Shown: piece after piece, positions 1 through 9,792 of the stretch
Layout: every line of letters starts with the position of its first letter
How positions within the stretch are numbered: the first letter of the stretch is position 1
Assembly: GCA_938005705.1 (NCBI GenBank)
Contig: CALLML010000031.1
Span: forward strand, 1-37,594
Length of the DNA: 37,594 nt
DNA from: an uncultured bacterium
GTDB lineage: Bacteria > Verrucomicrobiota > Kiritimatiellia > PWTM01
Direction: 5' to 3'
Made by a program: the position numbers and the translations under genes
The notes under the pieces: generated by a model
Database searches by the model: none
Seen by the model: the letters and a program-made list of their open reading frames with translations, nothing else
Told to the model about the DNA's origin: nothing

Positions 1-319
1 GCCGATTGCGCGGTAGGGAAATGCGCAATTCACGGACGGCGTGGAAGCCATCCCTCCAATTCCATCACAGGCAAATGATCGGATGGAGACGCGGGGATGG
101 CGCCCCACATCCCTTCCACCCCACCGAACGTGCGGTTTTCCGCATCCGGCGGTGGAACCGGCAGCGACCCTCCGCGAGCCTCCGCGAAGTCTCACCGTAC
201 GATGAACCTGTATCGGTGCAAGATGGTGTTACTCAAGACTGGCTCCAGCGCCCATATGTTCCATCCTGTTATAGGTTGACACGTATGGGAAAAGCGGGAC
301 GGGATGAAAAGGGGTGAGC

Positions 320-795
320 GTGAGGTACAGTGAGGTGTTCAAGCGGCAGGGGTGGATCCGATTGCGCGGGAGAAGGACGATACGGTGAAAACGGCCCGGT
401 AGGCGTACGGGATCGAGGGTTCGATGACGGTAGGCCGATGGGTACGGCGGTATGGTTCGAAGAAACTTCAACCTCAACGCATCAGGATCGAGACGATGAA
501 CGAGATAGAGGAACTGAAAGCGGCGAAGCGACGGATTCGGTAACTGGAGGTGGCGCTGGCGGATGCGCACATCAAGCATTTGGTGGGGAAGATGTTTTTT
601 GGAGGTGGCGTGTGAACGGCTGGGCGAGACGCCGGAGGAATTCAAAAAAACACGTCATGAAGTTGTCGGACGTGCGGCGGCGTCGAGGCCTGGGATGAAA
701 CCGCGGGGGACGGTGGGGCGGCTGTGCGCGGAAGTGGGGATGAGTCGGCAGAACTTTTACAAAGCGCGTCGGCAGCGACGGCGGGCGCAGCGGCA
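320..795 (+). pseudogene. Decayed IS3-like transposase (OrfA plus start of OrfB)
   Basis: Stitching frames gives VRYSEVFKRQ / VDPIAREKDDTVKTAR*AYGIEGSMTVGRWVRRYGSKKLQPQRIRIETMNEIEELKAAKRRIR*LEVALADAHIKHLVGKMFF / LEVACERLGETPEEFKK / MKPRGTVGRLCAEVGMSRQNFYKARRQRRRAQ. This is the HTH plus coiled-coil OrfA layout followed by an OrfB-like start, broken by two in-frame stops and at least two frameshifts. Confidence 0.7.
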
Positions 796-807
796 TGAAA
801 AAATTTT

Positions 808-824
808 CCCCCCCGTCGGGGGGG
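808..824. repeat. C7-GTC-G7 hairpin flanked by AAAAAATTTT and CAAAA
   Basis: CCCCCCCGTCGGGGGGG is a 7-bp perfect stem with a 3-nt loop. On the minus strand it is followed by AAAATTTTTT, so it is terminator-like in that direction. Confidence 0.6.
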
Positions 825-1081
825 CAAAAGGCTCTCCCAGGCAGAAGCTAAAACAAGAAGAAAACAACCAAAAAAGTTACAACCGGAAATCAGGACGTGA
901 CACAACTCCTTCCCCCGACGCCTCTCTTTTCTGCTTGATCCCAAAGCGCCATCGGCGATTCGCCCTCGCGCGAATTGCCTTCGCGAATGAAGGGTTGACG
1001 CTTGATGCGTTTACCTTTAGCGTCCGCCGCACTTGAGCGAGCTGTTCATATCGGTCGGCAAAGCAGAAAACGGAGCACAAA

Positions 1082-1714
1082 ATGAAGTTTCTGGCAGCAG
1101 ATAAAACCATGTGGAAAGTGTGGTTGTCGGCGACATGTGTAACGGTCGTCGGATGTGAGGATTGGACAAGGCTTTCAGTGGATCGGCGGAATGACGATCC
1201 GCCAGCCGAGGCGGGCTCCCCGGTCCCCAACGCCCCGAACGAGGATTCCTCCAAAGTCGAAAAGCCCGTGCCAGCAAATCCTCCTTCGATCGCCGACTCC
1301 GCCGCGCCCATTGATCCGATCCAAGTGCGCTGGCTGCATACCGATGTGTCTGGATGGCCCGTCACTACAACGCTCCATGCCCGCATCAGTGGTGGCTCCG
1401 TAATTCTATCCTACGACAAGGCGCGTGTGTGGCCGGGGCGAGATTTGCCGGAGGGCAGCAACCTGAACGCCAATTGCTGGATTTTTGTCCAGCGCGACGG
1501 CGTGTGGTATGCCGCAACGTGGGAATGGCTGCGGGTCGGACAGACCAGCAAACCGACTTCGGCGGTCCATGGCAACCAAATTAAAAAATCACCGCTGAAC
1601 AACTTTCAGCCAGTCAGCGGAGAGACCTACGGGTTCATGGTCAGCGGGTTAGCACGTACGAACGCCCGCAACATTCAGGAGCGGAGCAACGTAGTCATGC
1701 TCATCTGGCCTTGA
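1082..1714 (+). CDS. Hypothetical lipoprotein-like protein
   Basis: Complete 210-aa ORF with an N-terminal hydrophobic segment ending in a VVGC lipobox-like motif, a Pro/Ala-rich linker, then a Trp-rich globular region. Confidence 0.6.
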   Translation: MKFLAADKTMWKVWLSATCVTVVGCEDWTRLSVDRRNDDPPAEAGSPVPNAPNEDSSKVEKPVPANPPSIADSAAPIDPIQVRWLHTDVSGWPVTTTLHARISGGSVILSYDKARVWPGRDLPEGSNLNANCWIFVQRDGVWYAATWEWLRVGQTSKPTSAVHGNQIKKSPLNNFQPVSGETYGFMVSGLARTNARNIQERSNVVMLIWP

Positions 1715-1792
1715 GAGGAGAGGTCCTCATCGGCGCGGGAGTCTTCAATGCGGCGCCGGATCGAAGCGGAAAGAGGAGGTAACATCTCCGCC

Positions 1793-2356
1793 TCAGACTT
1801 CCATCAGTTCTTTTTCCTTTGCCTCGAGCAGGGCGTCCACTTTGGCAGTGTAGTCATCTGTGAATTTCTGGATATCCTCCAGCCCCGCGTCCCGTTCATC
1901 CTCGGTGATATCGCCCTTCTTCTGTAGCGCTTTGATCTGCTCGTTCGCCTCGCGGCGAATATTACGGATCGCCACGCGCGCATCCTCGGCCATTCGACGC
2001 GCGGCTTTGACCATTTCTCGGCGGCGCTCCTCGCTCAACTCGGGAATCGGAATGCGAATTATCCGCCCGTCGTTGATTGGCGTCACGCCGACGTTGGCGG
2101 CGAGAATCGCCTTTTCGATACTCGACAGCGAGGTCGGATCATACGGGCTGACCACCAGCAGCCGGGCTTCCGGTGCCGAGATATTGGCGATTTCCCGCAA
2201 CCGTGCCTGCGCCCCATAGTATTCCACCGTGATATGCTCCACAAGACTCGGAGATGCTTTTCCCGTCCGCAGTCCGGCCATCTCCTGACGAAAGAACTCC
2301 AACGCCTTGGACATTTTGTCGTCTGATTCCAACAACACGTCATCCAGCGATTCCAT
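1793..2356 (-). CDS. frr: Ribosome recycling factor
   Basis: 187 aa with RRF hallmarks: FRQEMAGLRTGKASPSLVEHITVEYYG, IPIPELSEERRREMVKAARRMAEDARVAIRNIRREAN. Confidence 0.96.
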   Translation of the reverse strand: MESLDDVLLESDDKMSKALEFFRQEMAGLRTGKASPSLVEHITVEYYGAQARLREIANISAPEARLLVVSPYDPTSLSSIEKAILAANVGVTPINDGRIIRIPIPELSEERRREMVKAARRMAEDARVAIRNIRREANEQIKALQKKGDITEDERDAGLEDIQKFTDDYTAKVDALLEAKEKELMEV

Positions 2357-2383
2357 GCGTCCGCTCCCGGCGCGTTCGCGCCC

Positions 2384-3124
2384 TTACCCTCGATCCACTC
2401 GCGTGCCCACGTTTTCGCCGCGAACTACGCGCAGAATCTCATTCGGTTTGAAGAAATCAAAGACGATGATGGGGATGTTGTTTTCCTGACACAAGGCAAA
2501 AGCGGCGGCGTCCATGATCCGCAAACGGCGCTTCAGCGCTTCGGTGAAAGTCAGGCGGTCAAATCGGCGCGCTTGGGGATTTTTTTTCGGATCGTCCGTA
2601 TAAATACCGTCCACCTTTGTCGCCTTGAGCAGCGCCTCTGCCTCGATTTCGCTGGCGCGCAACGCGGCCGCAGTATCGGTGGAAAAGAACGGGTTGCCTG
2701 TTCCTGCCCCGAGGATGACTACGCGGCCTTTTTCCAGATGACGCAGCGCGCGGCGGCGGATAAACGGCTCGGCCACGGCGGGCATGGCAATGGCCGTCAT
2801 GGTGCGCACCTCCACTCCAATATGTTCCAAGGCCGATTGCAGCGCTAGGCTGTTGATAACGGTCGCCAGCATACCCATGTGGTCGCCTGTCGAACGGTCC
2901 ATGCCGCCGGAGGCGCCCGCCAATCCGCGGAAGATATTACCACCGCCGACGACAACGGCTAACTCGATGCCCAGCGCGTGGACGCGTTTCAATTGTTCCG
3001 CCATCCGGCGAAAAGTGTCAGGCGCCAGACTTTCGCCGGTGGTTTCATTTCGAAAGGCTTCCCCGCTGAGTTTCAGCAGGATCCGTCGGTATTTCACCTC
3101 CGATCTTCTGGGGGCGGCAGACAT
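2384..3124 (-). CDS. pyrH: UMP kinase
   Basis: [24 protein letters not shown], and [43 protein letters not shown] are PyrH signatures. Adjacent to frr as is common. Confidence 0.96.
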   Translation of the reverse strand: MSAAPRRSEVKYRRILLKLSGEAFRNETTGESLAPDTFRRMAEQLKRVHALGIELAVVVGGGNIFRGLAGASGGMDRSTGDHMGMLATVINSLALQSALEHIGVEVRTMTAIAMPAVAEPFIRRRALRHLEKGRVVILGAGTGNPFFSTDTAAALRASEIEAEALLKATKVDGIYTDDPKKNPQARRFDRLTFTEALKRRLRIMDAAAFALCQENNIPIIVFDFFKPNEILRVVRGENVGTRVDRG

Positions 3125-3274
3125 GGCAATGATCCTTCTTTCTTTAAAGACTTAGAGTACCGAATGGTCTCGTATGTGTAAATAGGCAGCCGAAGAGAAA
3201 AGAGCTGGAAATTTGTACCTCAAGGCTCTATAGGGTCGGAAAATTGACAGAGCCAATGCGCGGAAGACGTCATC

Positions 3275-4459
3275 ATGACCAAAAAAACGATCAATGTGGC
3301 CCTGATCGGCCAGGCCTTTATGGGTCGCGCCCATTCCAATGCATGGAGCCAAGTCGGACGATTTTTTGACCCGCCTCGCCTGCCTGTCCTTCACACCATC
3401 TGTGCTCGACATGGAGAAACGCTGAAAACTTTTGCGGAAAAATGGGGCTGGCGGAAGGCGGAAACCCAATGGGAGGCTGTCTGCGCGGATCCTGAGATTG
3501 ACCTCGTGGACATCGGCACGCCGAACGATCTCCACCGGCCAATAGCCGAGGCCGCGTTGGCCGCGGGCAAGGTTGTCGCCTGTGAAAAACCGCTTGCCGG
3601 GACATTGGAGGACGCGCGAAAAATGAGGGCGGCGGCGCGAAACTCCAAGGCGAAAACGTTCGTATGGTACTGCTATCGTCGATGTCCCGCCGTGGCCCTG
3701 GCGTATCAGCTGGTCAGAGCGGGCCGGATCGGAAAAATCCGCCATGTACGCGCCGTTTATCTTCAAAGCTGGGCCGATCAAAGCATTCCTCTCACCTGGC
3801 GTTTTGACGGCAGAATCGCTGGTTCCGGCTCGCATGGCGATCTCAATGCCCATATCATCGACATGACGCGATTTGTCACGGGCGAGGAGATCGTTGAGAT
3901 CTCCGGCGCCATCGCCGAAACCTTCATCAAACGGCGGCGGCGGATGGTTGGACAGGCGGCCGGCGGCATCGCGGAGGGTCTCACCGCCTCATCCAGGATG
4001 GAGCGCGTAACCGTGGATGACGCCGTCCTTTTTCTCGCACGTTTTTCCACCGGTGCGGTGGCGAGCTTCGAGGCCACCCGTATGGCCACCGGGAACCTCA
4101 ACCGGCACGGCTTCGAGATCAACGGCACGAAGGGAGCGCTCCGGTTCAATTTCGAGCGCATGATGGAATTGGATTTCTTCGACGCCACAGCCGACCGTGC
4201 GATGCAGGGGTGGACGACCATATACTGTCAACAGGGCGCGCATCCCTACGCGAGCGCCTGGTGGCCCGCCGCGCACCCCATCGGCTACGAGCACACCTTC
4301 ACAAACATGGCGTACGATATTCTGTGCGCTCTGGGCGGAAAAAAACCCATCGTGCCGCTGCCGGATTTCGAAGACGCCTATCAGACGCAGCGCGTGCTCG
4401 AGGCCGCGCTGATCTCGGCACGCGAGCGGCGCGCGGTGAAGCTCTCGGAAGTACCGTAG
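3275..4459 (+). CDS. Gfo/Idh/MocA family oxidoreductase
   Basis: 394 aa. NVALIGQAFMGRAHSNAW Rossmann start, VDIGTPNDLHRPIAEAALAAGKVVACEKPLAGTLEDA typical EKP motif. Confidence 0.92.
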   Translation: MTKKTINVALIGQAFMGRAHSNAWSQVGRFFDPPRLPVLHTICARHGETLKTFAEKWGWRKAETQWEAVCADPEIDLVDIGTPNDLHRPIAEAALAAGKVVACEKPLAGTLEDARKMRAAARNSKAKTFVWYCYRRCPAVALAYQLVRAGRIGKIRHVRAVYLQSWADQSIPLTWRFDGRIAGSGSHGDLNAHIIDMTRFVTGEEIVEISGAIAETFIKRRRRMVGQAAGGIAEGLTASSRMERVTVDDAVLFLARFSTGAVASFEATRMATGNLNRHGFEINGTKGALRFNFERMMELDFFDATADRAMQGWTTIYCQQGAHPYASAWWPAAHPIGYEHTFTNMAYDILCALGGKKPIVPLPDFEDAYQTQRVLEAALISARERRAVKLSEVP

Positions 4460-4691
4460 CGGGTGGTGTTCTGCCCGTGGTTTCGTCGGCGATAGAATCG
4501 CGAAACGCCCCTTTTCCGCTCGTTATGCCTGTCTGTGCGGCGGTGAGTGAACGGACAGATTTTATAGAGGCAAGGCCATCGCCCGTTTGACTCGGCCGTT
4601 CGGGGAAAGCATATGCCTTTTGCTCGGTCCGGAGCCGGGAAATAAAACCGCGCGAACGCTAGACCCGATCCCCGTCTGGGCTTCACACGGG

Positions 4692-4765
4692 CACCCCGGG
4701 CGGGAATTGAACCCACGACCTCCGGATTAGGAATCCAGCGCTCTGTCCATCTGAGCTACCGGGGC
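4692..4765 (-). tRNA. tRNA-Arg (anticodon CCT)
   Basis: Reverse complement GCCCCGGTAGCTCAGATGGACAGAGCGCTGGATTCCTAATCCGGAGGTCGTGGGTTCAATTCCCGCCCGGGGTG folds as a cloverleaf. Anticodon loop TTCCTAA. Confidence 0.93.
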
Positions 4766-4907
4766 GTTTTGCCGATGGTGGCAGTCTAGCCGAATCGCCT
4801 TGGCAGCGCAAACGCAACCCCTATTTTGCCGTGCCTCGATGAGCACCTCGCGGATCGCCAGCTACGGGGTCCGCGCCGGTCATCGGGCAAGACGCGGCGG
4901 AATTTCT

Positions 4908-6998
4908 TTATCGCACCTTATTCTCGGCGATGCGTCGTTTGGCAATCTGCTCGGCGATGGCAAACGGAACCGCCTCGTACCGTTCAAAATGCATGGTGAA
5001 ATTGCCACGCCCCTGCGTCAGCGTACGCAGGGTGTTGGAATACCCAAACATCTCGCTCAACGGCGCCATGGCGCGGATGACCTTGTCCTGTCCTTGCTGC
5101 TCCATGGTCTCAATTCGACCCCGCCGCTGGCAGATAGAGCTGGTCACTGGCCCCATGAATTCATCCGGCGCAGTGACTTCGAGCGACATGATCGGCTCGA
5201 GCAGTTCCGGCTGAGACCTTCGGAAAAGCTCCTTGAAACAGGCGCGTCCTGCCTCGCGAAACGCAAAATCATTTGAGTCCACTTCGTGGAAGGACCCGTC
5301 GGTGAGCGTCACGCGAACATCTACCACCGGATACCCTGCGAACGTACCCGACTGCATCGCCGCGATAATTCCTTTTTCGACAGAGGGAATGAATTCCGCG
5401 GGGATACGCCCCCCCGTGATGGCATTGACGAAATCGAATCCGCCAGCGGGCCCTAACGGTTCGAGCTCCAGGCATACATGCGCATACTGGCCGCGTCCCC
5501 CCGATTGCTTGACGTGCTTGTACGCATACTGGGCCGGCAACGTGGCGGTTTCACGATAAGCGACTTCTGGCCGCCCTACCCGCGCGTGGACCCCAAACTC
5601 GCGGCGCAGACGATCCACGATAATCTCCAGGTGCAGCTCTCCCATGCCCGAGATAATGGTCTCCGAGGTCTCTGTATCGAACGACACAAGGAATGTCGGA
5701 TCCTCATCGGCGAGGCGTGCGAGCGCATGGCTAAGTTTCTCACTATCGGCTTGGCCTTCCGGCGCGATACTGATTGAAATGACCGGCGACGGAAACTCGA
5801 TGCTTTCCAGGTGAATGGGATGCGATTCAGAACAGATCGTGTCTCCCGTTTTGGTATCCATCAAACCGACAATGGCGACGATATCGCCGGTATAGGCCAC
5901 CTCGACCGGCTCCTGGCGATTGGCGTGCATCCGGAGAATTCGCCCCACTCGCTGTGGTTTATTGCGTGTACTGTTGAAAACGGTTGCTCCGGAATGGAGA
6001 ACCCCGGAATAAATCCGAATATAGGTCAGCTTACCCATGTGTCTATCGGCCATGATCTTGAAAGCGAGCGCAGAGAACGGATCATCATCGCTGGGATTCC
6101 GACGGTTTTTCTCCGCTTCCTTGGCGCAAATGATCGGCGGGATTTCATCCGGAGCGGGTAAGCAATGGATGACTCCGTCAAGCAAGTGTTGAATGCCCTT
6201 GTTTTTGAAAGCCGAACCGCAATAGACCGGTACGACGCGACCGGCCATGGTGGCGCGGCGCAGAATGCTGAGGATTTCCTCCTGCGACAAATCGCCCGTG
6301 TTGACAAACTTTTCCAGAATGGCGTCATCGCCCTGTTCGGCGCATTTTTCGACTAGAAACGCGCGCCATTTGTTCGCCTTCTCCATTTTGTCAGGCGGGA
6401 TATCCTCTTCGCGGAAATCCCTTCCAAGATTCTCCTGATCAAAATACACGGCCTTCATCCGTATGAGGTCGATGATCCCGCGGAACTGATCTTCCCGCCC
6501 GAGGGGAACGACGACGGGGACCGCGTTGGCGCCCAATTCTTCATGGATTTCTTCCACGACGCGGAAGAAATCCGCGCCTACGCGATCCATCTTGTTGACA
6601 AACGCGATCTTCGGCACGTTGTATTTTTCACTCTGTCGCCACACCTTTTCGGACTGCGGCTGGACGCCGCCCACGGCGCAGAAAAGGGCGATTGCGCCGT
6701 CCAATACACGCAAACTGCGCTCGACCTCGGCGGTGAAGTCCACATGACCGGGCGTATCGATCAGCGTGATCCGATGGCCCTTCCATATCAAGGTAGTGGC
6801 AGCCGACGTGATCGTGATGCCACGCTCCCGTTCCTGTTCCATCCAGTCCATCGTCGCGGCGCCTTCATGCACTTCTCCGACTTTATGGGTCTTGCCGGAA
6901 TAGAACAAAATACGCTCGCTGGCGGTCGTTTTGCCGGCGTCAATATGCGCCATGATTCCGATATTTCGAACTTTCGAAAGCGGCACTTCTCTTTTCAT
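4908..6998 (-). CDS. fusA: Elongation factor G
   Basis: [56 protein letters not shown]. The start is taken at MKREVPLS; the ORF extends to 7019. Confidence 0.96.
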   Translation of the reverse strand: MKREVPLSKVRNIGIMAHIDAGKTTASERILFYSGKTHKVGEVHEGAATMDWMEQERERGITITSAATTLIWKGHRITLIDTPGHVDFTAEVERSLRVLDGAIALFCAVGGVQPQSEKVWRQSEKYNVPKIAFVNKMDRVGADFFRVVEEIHEELGANAVPVVVPLGREDQFRGIIDLIRMKAVYFDQENLGRDFREEDIPPDKMEKANKWRAFLVEKCAEQGDDAILEKFVNTGDLSQEEILSILRRATMAGRVVPVYCGSAFKNKGIQHLLDGVIHCLPAPDEIPPIICAKEAEKNRRNPSDDDPFSALAFKIMADRHMGKLTYIRIYSGVLHSGATVFNSTRNKPQRVGRILRMHANRQEPVEVAYTGDIVAIVGLMDTKTGDTICSESHPIHLESIEFPSPVISISIAPEGQADSEKLSHALARLADEDPTFLVSFDTETSETIISGMGELHLEIIVDRLRREFGVHARVGRPEVAYRETATLPAQYAYKHVKQSGGRGQYAHVCLELEPLGPAGGFDFVNAITGGRIPAEFIPSVEKGIIAAMQSGTFAGYPVVDVRVTLTDGSFHEVDSNDFAFREAGRACFKELFRRSQPELLEPIMSLEVTAPDEFMGPVTSSICQRRGRIETMEQQGQDKVIRAMAPLSEMFGYSNTLRTLTQGRGNFTMHFERYEAVPFAIAEQIAKRRIAENKVR

Positions 6999-7156
6999 GT
7001 CGTTCTCCCAGGGATCCACCGCGAGTGGTCAAAAAAGACCCGACCGCTCGGCCGAAAAGGGGCGAGCAAGATACGAAAATAAAGAAAAAAATGCAAGCGG
7101 GATCCGCGCCTCCCACCATCATAGGATTTCAGACGGAAGACGCGCCAATATATCGT

Positions 7157-9097
7157 CTACTCGTGAGGAGGGAGTTTTTCTTCGGCCTTGATGCGCCGAC
7201 TCAGAATCTGGATTTTCCATCGGACATCGAGACCCGTCTCTCCAAGCTGCTGCGCCATTTGAAAGGCCTCCAGCGCCTCTGGATTCCTCCCCAGGCGCTC
7301 CCTTTGATAGCCGAGCTGTTTGAAAAAGTAACCTCGTTTGGGGTGCAACCGAACGATTTTCTCCATCACGCGTAGCGCCGCCTCCTCATCGCCTCGCAAT
7401 CGGTGAATCTGTGCGATCCCGAACAGCACATCCTCGTCATAGGGGTTGATTCGATCCGCCCGCTGATACGCCTCATAAGCGGTTTCGATCCATCGCACCC
7501 GCTGAGCGACATCTTTGGTTTCAACAGCGCGGGTGCGATAGAGCCAGCCGATTTCCCGCCAGGCATTGAAATTCCCGGGGTCCAGACGAGCGGCGATGCG
7601 ATAATAGGCTTCGGCGCGATCGTCTTCGCGTCGATCGCGCGCGGCATCCCCCAAGAACATCACTCCGTAGGAAGCGCCCGTGAAGAACATGGCGCCGAAA
7701 AGCAACACCCCGGCGAATGCCAACGCCGCGCCGAGCGCGCGGCGGGGGCGGGGATCGACGGGCCAGCGGGGCAGACCTCCGGTGCGGGCGTGGAGCGACA
7801 TCGCCACGCCCATGACGAGCAGCACAGCGTGGCTGTTGGAGTAGATATGAATGTTGTAGTCGAAGAGCCCATGGACGAGTGTCGCGACGAGAACGGACAC
7901 GGCCCCGGCAGTGAGAACCGCATCGCGCGGCTCCGGCGACCGTCGAATCAAGAGGAACGATCGCCAGAGAAAAGCCCCCACCATGAGTGTCAGCAAGCTC
8001 GCCCCAACCAACCCATATTCGGCCGCGAGATGCAGAGGTTCGTTGTGCGCATACACGGCGGTACCTCCGGCCGGATAAAGCTGAAACGCGGGCTCCGCCC
8101 ACGCATAGGAACCGCCGCCCCAGCCCCACAACGGCCGCTGTCGAATCATCTCGAGGGTGCCTTTCCAACACAGAGGGCGGAAATCGAGGCCGGAGTAAAT
8201 GCCTCGCCGAGCCTCCTCGAAACGCTCTCGCCAGGCGGGCGAAAAGCGGAGAACCGCCCAACCGCTCATAGCCAGGGCGGCAATAACCGCCCCGGTCGTC
8301 ACCACCATGCGTCGCCATCCGCACCGCACAGCCACGAGGAAGCCAAAGGTGGCCCATCCGGCGGCCAGTCCCAGAAGAGCGGCGCGCGATCGCGTGAGAT
8401 AGAGCGGATACAACAGCACTACAGCCGTATAACCACTGATCAATCGTGTTGCAGCACCCGCCCTAGGCGTGAACACCAAGGCCGTTCCCGTGACAATGCC
8501 GATGATGACCATGTGCGCGAAATGGTTTGGACAAAAATAGGTCCCACTGGCCCTCATACCGTATCCCTCGGGCCTCACAAGGTTGAGCACACCACGGGCG
8601 CCTTTCGCATCCTGGATGATCGCGTACCATCCGACCACCGAGATCAGAATTAGCAACGCGTACAGCCAGAAACGCCAGCGCCAACCGGGGCCCGTCAGCG
8701 CGCACCAGAGGAAATAGGCCGCCGGCGCCGTGCACATCATGAGAAACTTCACGCGGGCCGGATAATGCGGGGCGACAAAAAATAAATGAATCCCCGCATA
8801 GACAAGAAATAACAATGTCAACAAGAGACCGGGGGGGATAGGCGCGGACTCAGCGCTTTCTTTCCGCCAAAGGCGAAAACCAAAAATCGCCAATGCCGCG
8901 AAAACGCCAAGTGATAAGGGCCCAATGGACCACAGGCGGACCGCGCCGAATAGAAACATACCGAGCCCCGATGAGAGAAACACCAGACCTAGCACCGGCA
9001 TCTCAACGGCGGCTGGGAGATTTCGTCTGCCGGCACTCATTGAGAAAGGGAGCCCGGCCGCCCTTTTATTGAAAAATCCCGTGCCCGGCTCCGCCAT
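7157..9097 (-). CDS. O-antigen ligase/Wzy-like multi-pass membrane protein with C-terminal TPR repeats
   Basis: 646 aa with many hydrophobic helices. WGWGGGSYAWAEPAF...AHNEPLHLAAEYGLVG is typical of the O-antigen ligase loop. The C-terminus has TPR-like repeats (AYYRIAARLDPGNFNAWREIGWLYRTRA...). Confidence 0.85.
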   Translation of the reverse strand: MAEPGTGFFNKRAAGLPFSMSAGRRNLPAAVEMPVLGLVFLSSGLGMFLFGAVRLWSIGPLSLGVFAALAIFGFRLWRKESAESAPIPPGLLLTLLFLVYAGIHLFFVAPHYPARVKFLMMCTAPAAYFLWCALTGPGWRWRFWLYALLILISVVGWYAIIQDAKGARGVLNLVRPEGYGMRASGTYFCPNHFAHMVIIGIVTGTALVFTPRAGAATRLISGYTAVVLLYPLYLTRSRAALLGLAAGWATFGFLVAVRCGWRRMVVTTGAVIAALAMSGWAVLRFSPAWRERFEEARRGIYSGLDFRPLCWKGTLEMIRQRPLWGWGGGSYAWAEPAFQLYPAGGTAVYAHNEPLHLAAEYGLVGASLLTLMVGAFLWRSFLLIRRSPEPRDAVLTAGAVSVLVATLVHGLFDYNIHIYSNSHAVLLVMGVAMSLHARTGGLPRWPVDPRPRRALGAALAFAGVLLFGAMFFTGASYGVMFLGDAARDRREDDRAEAYYRIAARLDPGNFNAWREIGWLYRTRAVETKDVAQRVRWIETAYEAYQRADRINPYDEDVLFGIAQIHRLRGDEEAALRVMEKIVRLHPKRGYFFKQLGYQRERLGRNPEALEAFQMAQQLGETGLDVRWKIQILSRRIKAEEKLPPHE

Positions 9098-9105
9098 AAT
9101 GCGTT

Positions 9106-9792
9106 TCAGAACACGCTGCGAGGGACGATAATGACGTCGCCCGTTTCGACGGCGATGTCCTGTTCCGGATCGCGCCCATCCAACGTCATAGTGGTGCCGC
9201 CCCGCAAGATCTGAATGCGCCGGGGATTAGCGAAGTCCGTATAACCGCCCGCCGCGGCAATGGCTTGCAAGAGGGTCAAGCTGCCCGTCAATGGATAGCG
9301 CCCCGGAGAACGCACTTCTCCGCGCACGAAATAACTGCGCTGGGGCACTAGAACATTGACCGTGACATTGCGATAGATTTGGTTCGATATATACGAATTC
9401 TTGATGAAGCGCTCGAGTTCCGATCCCGTCAATCCCGCCGCCCGAATATCGGGAATGAGGGGCAATTTGATCATTCCATGCTCATCGACAATCATTTCGA
9501 ATTGTTGCTCGGCCGGCGTGCGTACAGTCACAACGATCGCATCGCCAGACCTCAATCGATAGGCGGCCGGCGTTGGCGCGACACTCGCCGATGGCGAACT
9601 CGGTTCCATCCCGGCGGGTCCATACGGTGGCGTACGGTCCACCCTCAAGGGAACCGTCGAAGGAGGTATAGGATCCTGCGGAGCAGACGAGCAGCCGGCC
9701 ACCACCAGACCCACCACCAAGGCCGCCATTATCCGTACCCACATCCACTTTGTTGACGGCCTCGACATTCTTGTGACTCTCCTTCCGCTCAC
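9106..9792 (-). CDS. Polysaccharide export lipoprotein (Wza/SLBB type)
   Basis: Lipobox VAGCSS, YRLRSGDAIVVTV, YFVRGEVRSPGRYPLTGSLTLLQAIAAAGGYTDFANPRRIQILR, ETGDVIIVPRSVF. Confidence 0.92.
   Translation of the reverse strand: MSGRRVTRMSRPSTKWMWVRIMAALVVGLVVAGCSSAPQDPIPPSTVPLRVDRTPPYGPAGMEPSSPSASVAPTPAAYRLRSGDAIVVTVRTPAEQQFEMIVDEHGMIKLPLIPDIRAAGLTGSELERFIKNSYISNQIYRNVTVNVLVPQRSYFVRGEVRSPGRYPLTGSLTLLQAIAAAGGYTDFANPRRIQILRGGTTMTLDGRDPEQDIAVETGDVIIVPRSVF

Noticed and set aside
1-11. 11-nt GCCGATTGCGC shared with 37096-37106 near the other end of the window
   Set aside because: Short, and position 1 is an arbitrary window edge. An 11-mer match between two GC-rich regions is not strong evidence of element ends.
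7403-8653. 416-aa plus-strand ORF
   Set aside because: Antisense to the O-antigen-ligase/TPR gene; low-complexity, Arg/His/Pro-rich shadow translation.
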